The position numbers were made by a program, and so were the translations under genes. Positions 44,101 through 45,929 of a stretch of 45,929 bases of DNA are shown piece by piece. How positions within the stretch are numbered: the first letter of the stretch is position 1; each line of letters starts with the position of its first letter. Origin of the DNA: Polaromonas sp. (lineage in GTDB: Bacteria > Pseudomonadota > Gammaproteobacteria > Burkholderiales > Burkholderiaceae_C); assembly GCA_021731285.1 (NCBI GenBank), contig JAKFXR010000097.1:1-45929 (forward strand), in the 5' to 3' direction. The notes beneath the pieces are model-generated. The model ran no database searches. It was not told the DNA's origin and saw only the letters and a program-made list of their open reading frames with translations.

Positions 44101-44193
44101 TTTCATCCACTGCCTGACTGGCTCAACACCCAAGGGCGGCTGACTGGGTGGCGATTTCTTGTCAAAACTGAGTTTCTTTAGCCAGTCAAACAT
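41173..44193 (-). CDS. TPR / O-GlcNAc-transferase-like (SPINDLY, GT41) protein with unknown C-terminal domain
   Basis: 1006 residues from ATG 44193. Residues about 26-295 are tetratricopeptide repeats, recognisable by repeated A-x-x-x-LG-x-A and L-D-P endings. Residues about 395-750 match the GT41 catalytic region: RIRIGFISKFMHNHSIG (His407 in the position of the OGT catalytic His), PVQCVSFGHPDTTGIPNMDYW, CPQSLFKIHPDFDAIL, LDTIYFNGMNTSLEALAVGTPVVT and RHTSGMYKRMGM. Enzymes of this type transfer GlcNAc or other sugars to Ser/Thr of proteins; bacterial ones often modify flagellin or adhesins. Residues about 772-1006 form a further domain, absent from ordinary bacterial OGTs, with conserved-looking KVSGRYCLN, RPSQFKPELTGS, RQYMSRLWSF and GGYVDIEHLLYHHL. 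Confidence 0.88.
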   Translation of the reverse strand: MFDWLKKLSFDKKSPPSQPPLGVEPVRQWMKIGFEAFQAGNYPVARDYFQKILEANPAQADALYLSGVMANQEGHREEAFDLVSRAIASDATVASYHITLANVHDVRGRGEEALASYRRAVALDPDDPESRTGLGCALLDSGRHEQALEHLQNAVRLAPGIALTHHNLGVALQALGRIEDAALSYRQALRLDPRHAQAGTNLGAVLHAQGKLEDAIACFRQTLATSPDFAQAWSNLGVALQAVHRVDEAESCLLRAVSLNPQDFNAYSKLALSQREQGNVEASVASSERALAIRDSVGERIRLATLLPVVARSASEIQSWRARFEKGIAEVMAHGGVVSDPLREIGVCNFNLAYQPECDRALQEKTAKMHLEVCPTLGYTAAHCRRAREVKDGRIRIGFISKFMHNHSIGRTTRGLLLNVDRNRFHVTALFVPPWVDDATSQSICEGSDSHLVLPEGLDAAREKIAALELDILFYQDIGMDAYTYFLAFSRLAPVQCVSFGHPDTTGIPNMDYWVSSENFEPEGASEHYSEKLFLLRNLGSLAYYYRPQLKGPVKRASDFGLSGDRNTYLCPQSLFKIHPDFDAILAKILRGDPMGEVVLIEARSSSWGNRLRDRLRVTMPDVCDRIRFLPGMSTDDFLALIAACDVMLDTIYFNGMNTSLEALAVGTPVVTMPTAMQRGRHTSGMYKRMGMEDCVALNPEQYVSVALRLGTDKKYQGEIREKILARSAVLYEDMEVVREFERFFTEACVQAANRLTTSIPDSSHGDVGQDALFLVSSAIHARHGIYNASQRLGQTIDTCESIRKLCPHATIVVLDGGMKNLSDEEKKVLGRYTDSLVEFSDHKEVKRIQGIDSQDVVKNSIEIFMYKTFFRGILEGDFEMPGFNRVVKVSGRYCLNSGFDYELHKNAAGQIVIGESRPSQFKPELTGSILRQYMSRLWSFDAALLPEISKCYEDMWEHMNERANAGGYVDIEHLLYHHLDSEKVFTVNRVGIQGTIAPNGKVISE

Positions 44194-44259
44194 GTTTTTA
44201 ATCTCGCGATTTGCCGTCCCCGCACAGCGCCGGACAGGCTTGCAGTGCCTCCAAAGACA

Positions 44260-44553
44260 TCAGAGTTTTAGAAGCAGTTCTTTTGTCAACTCGTCGACAA
44301 AAACATCGTCATAACCCGCATCCTTGAGCGTCCACTGGAAAGCGTTCCCGAACTTCGCCTTTTTGTAAAAGTTAAGCTTGCTCTGCTTTTTGAAGCGCTC
44401 CACTTTGTGGATCAACTTGCCCAGGACTTCTTTTTTCCTGCCAAAGGATTTATCCTTCTTCATAGGCGATGCTGGTGGAATATTTTCAATGAAAAAACGG
44501 GCGAGTTCCGTCCCGAATTCCTGGGCCTCTTTTGCGTCAAACCAGTCGATCAT
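44260..44553 (-). CDS. Small lysine-rich protein of unknown function
   Basis: 97 residues from ATG 44553, with GGAG 8 bp upstream. No family is recognised with confidence. It has an acidic start (MIDWFDAKEAQEFG), a strongly basic centre (DKSFGRKKEVLGKLIHKVERFKKQSKLNFYKKAKFG) and an acidic, hydrophobic end (VFVDELTKELLLKL). This suggests a helical protein that could bind a nucleic acid, an acidic protein or a membrane surface. It lies between a GT2 gene and the OGT-like gene in the same operon, so a small accessory role to the TPR protein is possible. Confidence 0.6.
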   Translation of the reverse strand: MIDWFDAKEAQEFGTELARFFIENIPPASPMKKDKSFGRKKEVLGKLIHKVERFKKQSKLNFYKKAKFGNAFQWTLKDAGYDDVFVDELTKELLLKL

Positions 44554-44591
44554 CGTTTTTCTCCGCAGAAATTTGGCGCAGCGAAAGCCGC

Positions 44592-45476
44592 CTACTTGCT
44601 GCGGTCCTCAGTATCAATATTCTTGTAGTGCAATGCAGAGACTTGTTCGGAAACTATCCCTATCAGGAACGTGAAAACAGCAGATATGAACAGGAGCGCA
44701 CTCATGTTGGTGAAGCGCCCCGCCGTCAAATAGGTGTACAGATAGTAGCCAAGGCCAGTTACAAAGAAACCGGCGCTGATGGGAAGAAAAAGCTTTTGGG
44801 GCGAAAACAGCGTACCGATTTTGATGATGATCAGCAAAAATCGCAATCCATCTCGCAAGGGATGAATGTGACTGGCTCCGTTGGTCCGGTGAGGCGAGTG
44901 AATGGGAACGTAGGCCACGCCGTAACCAGCACGAAAAAAACTCATCGTGATGGTTGTAGGGTATGAAAATCCATTCGGGAGAAGGTACAGAAACTGCCGG
45001 AACCTGGACGCACGCACCACCCGGAAGCCTGACGTGAGATCTGCAATGGGCTGCATGACCATCCAGCTCGCGAAGCGGCTGAAGATGTCGTTAGCCGCAG
45101 CTCGATGGAATCCGGCTTGCGACCCGGCCTGCCGGGCGCCCACAACCATGTCGTACCCCTCCTCGAGTTTGGCAAGCAGATCCGGCAAGTCTTCCGGCTT
45201 GTGCTGGCCGTCGGCATCCATGAAAGCAAGCACGTCTCCACGCGCTGCCCTGGCCCCCGTCTTTACCGCAGCCCCGTTGCCTTTCGGATACGGATGGCTG
45301 ACCACGCGAACCGGAAATCCTGCGCACACTTTCAGGCTGTCATCATCCGAGCCGTCGTTAACCACAATGATCTCTGCGCCCGGCAACACCTGACATAGCC
45401 TTGGCAACAGCTCCGCCAGCCCGGCGGCTTCGTTTCTTGCGGGAACAACAACTGACAGCATGGTGGTATTTTGCAT
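44592..45476 (-). CDS. GT2 polyprenyl-phosphate glycosyltransferase (DPM/DPG-like)
   Basis: 294 residues from ATG 45476. GT-A domain: LSVVVPARNEAAGLAELLP, IIVVNDGSDDDSL, FMDADGQHKPEDLPDL with the DxD, and the DLTSGFRVVR stretch, all characteristic of dolichol-phosphate-mannose synthase-like enzymes. Two hydrophobic helices follow after residue about 220 (LPISAGFFVTGLGYYLY; ALLFISAVFTFLIGIVS). Such proteins charge a polyprenyl phosphate with a single sugar for use by membrane glycosyltransferases. It starts 8 bp after the TPR gene cut by the window edge and could provide a lipid-linked sugar for it. Confidence 0.87.
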   Translation of the reverse strand: MQNTTMLSVVVPARNEAAGLAELLPRLCQVLPGAEIIVVNDGSDDDSLKVCAGFPVRVVSHPYPKGNGAAVKTGARAARGDVLAFMDADGQHKPEDLPDLLAKLEEGYDMVVGARQAGSQAGFHRAAANDIFSRFASWMVMQPIADLTSGFRVVRASRFRQFLYLLPNGFSYPTTITMSFFRAGYGVAYVPIHSPHRTNGASHIHPLRDGLRFLLIIIKIGTLFSPQKLFLPISAGFFVTGLGYYLYTYLTAGRFTNMSALLFISAVFTFLIGIVSEQVSALHYKNIDTEDRSK

Positions 45477-45484
45477 CGATTATT

Positions 45485-45929
45485 TCACTGGGAAGCGGCG
45501 AGCCGGGCTTGCAGTTCCTCGATGTCTTTTCTTTTCATCCCCCTGCCATCAAGTTGTTTGGCCAAAGCAATTTGCCGGGTAGCGTCATTTGGGCGTTTCA
45601 TCTCAATATAGATGGAGGCGAGCCATAGCTGGTGGTTGATGTCCGCCGGGTCGAGCGCGATGGCACTACGCGCAGCTTCGGCCGCGGCAGGGTAGTCCTT
45701 GGCGATGTTGAATAGATAAACGGTCAATGCGTTGTAAATAAGTGCGCGATCTCTCCCAGCAATCCTCACATTCTTCAACGGCGCGCGCATCAACTCGTCA
45801 ATCTCGCGCACCTGAAGAGGGCAGTCTTGCTGCAGTTTGCACATGGCCAGGCGGATCAGGTTGTCATTCGTCCCGGGGGGAATGGGCTCGCTCTCAAGGC
45901 CATGCTTCAGATCGGCAAGCCAGCTCTTT
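45485..45929 (-). CDS. TPR-containing protein, C-terminal part (5' end outside window)
   Basis: The open frame continues from the right edge to TAA/TGA-type stop at 45485; about 147 residues are visible, and no start codon is required inside the window. It ends with a TPR-like helical pair: AKDYPAAAEAARSAIALDPADINHQLWLASIYIEMKRPNDATRQIALAKQL. Before it, RLAMCKLQQDCPLQVREIDELM resembles the tails of large membrane proteins with C-terminal TPRs found next to DPM-like transferases. That would fit a polyprenyl-linked-sugar-using membrane transferase or polymerase, but the defining part is missing. Confidence 0.6.
   Translation of the reverse strand, partial: KSWLADLKHGLESEPIPPGTNDNLIRLAMCKLQQDCPLQVREIDELMRAPLKNVRIAGRDRALIYNALTVYLFNIAKDYPAAAEAARSAIALDPADINHQLWLASIYIEMKRPNDATRQIALAKQLDGRGMKRKDIEELQARLAASQ

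Overview
The window looks like a chromosomal segment of a betaproteobacterium, probably Burkholderiales and close to Comamonadaceae (Polaromonas/Rhodoferax-like). The basis is GC-rich coding sequence, gene families typical of that group (DUF3717/DUF1289, DUF2007, a PglL-type ligase, a standalone heptose adenylyltransferase) and short GCTA..TAGC palindromes at gene ends. I could run no database search, so names rest on motifs and family recall.

Layout. 1-6539: a TetR/CerR-type regulator (5' end cut off) and a tripartite RND efflux operon (outer-membrane lipoprotein, periplasmic adaptor, inner-membrane pump). 6637-8360 (minus): a ferritin-like di-iron protein, a RidA-family protein and the heptose adenylyltransferase RfaE2. 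8626-9216: an exported glutathione peroxidase. 9526-16617: an eight-gene plus-strand operon for membrane-lipid modification (FAD oxidoreductase, DUF1365, cyclopropane-synthase-like methyltransferase, chalcone-isomerase-like protein, MFS transporter, DUF3833 lipoprotein, SDR, NTF2-like protein). Most of its junctions are 4-nt ATGA overlaps. 16614-19565: GST, purB and two small cysteine-motif proteins. 19682-20724: a promoter, a yybP-ykoY (manganese) riboswitch and a TerC-family membrane protein. 20794-23501: a hypothetical protein, an M48 metalloprotease and moaC.

From 23485 to the right edge the window is almost entirely glycan biology and visibly richer in A+T. A PglL/Wzy-type O-oligosaccharyltransferase lies on the minus strand. 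A plus-strand operon (25399-38220) encodes an ABC exporter of the Wzm/Wzt type whose ATPase has a C-terminal cargo-binding-like domain. It continues with two methyltransferases, two tandem DegT-family aminotransferases, a WbqC-family protein, three glycosyltransferase genes (one a GT2-GT4 fusion) and a nucleotide-sugar epimerase. A minus-strand operon (45929-38239) converges on it. It encodes a TPR protein (cut by the edge), a polyprenyl-phosphate-type GT2, a small lysine-rich protein, a 1006-residue TPR/O-GlcNAc-transferase-like protein with an extra C-terminal domain I cannot name, GT4 and GT2 glycosyltransferases and a methyltransferase.

The plus-strand glycan genes fit an ABC-transporter-dependent surface polysaccharide whose chain end may be modified and then recognised by Wzt. 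The minus-strand genes fit protein or lipid-carrier glycosylation. The least explained elements are the C-terminal domain of the OGT-like protein, a probable CTG start inside the lipid operon, the aminotransferase pair plus WbqC, and structured leaders before terC and wzm.
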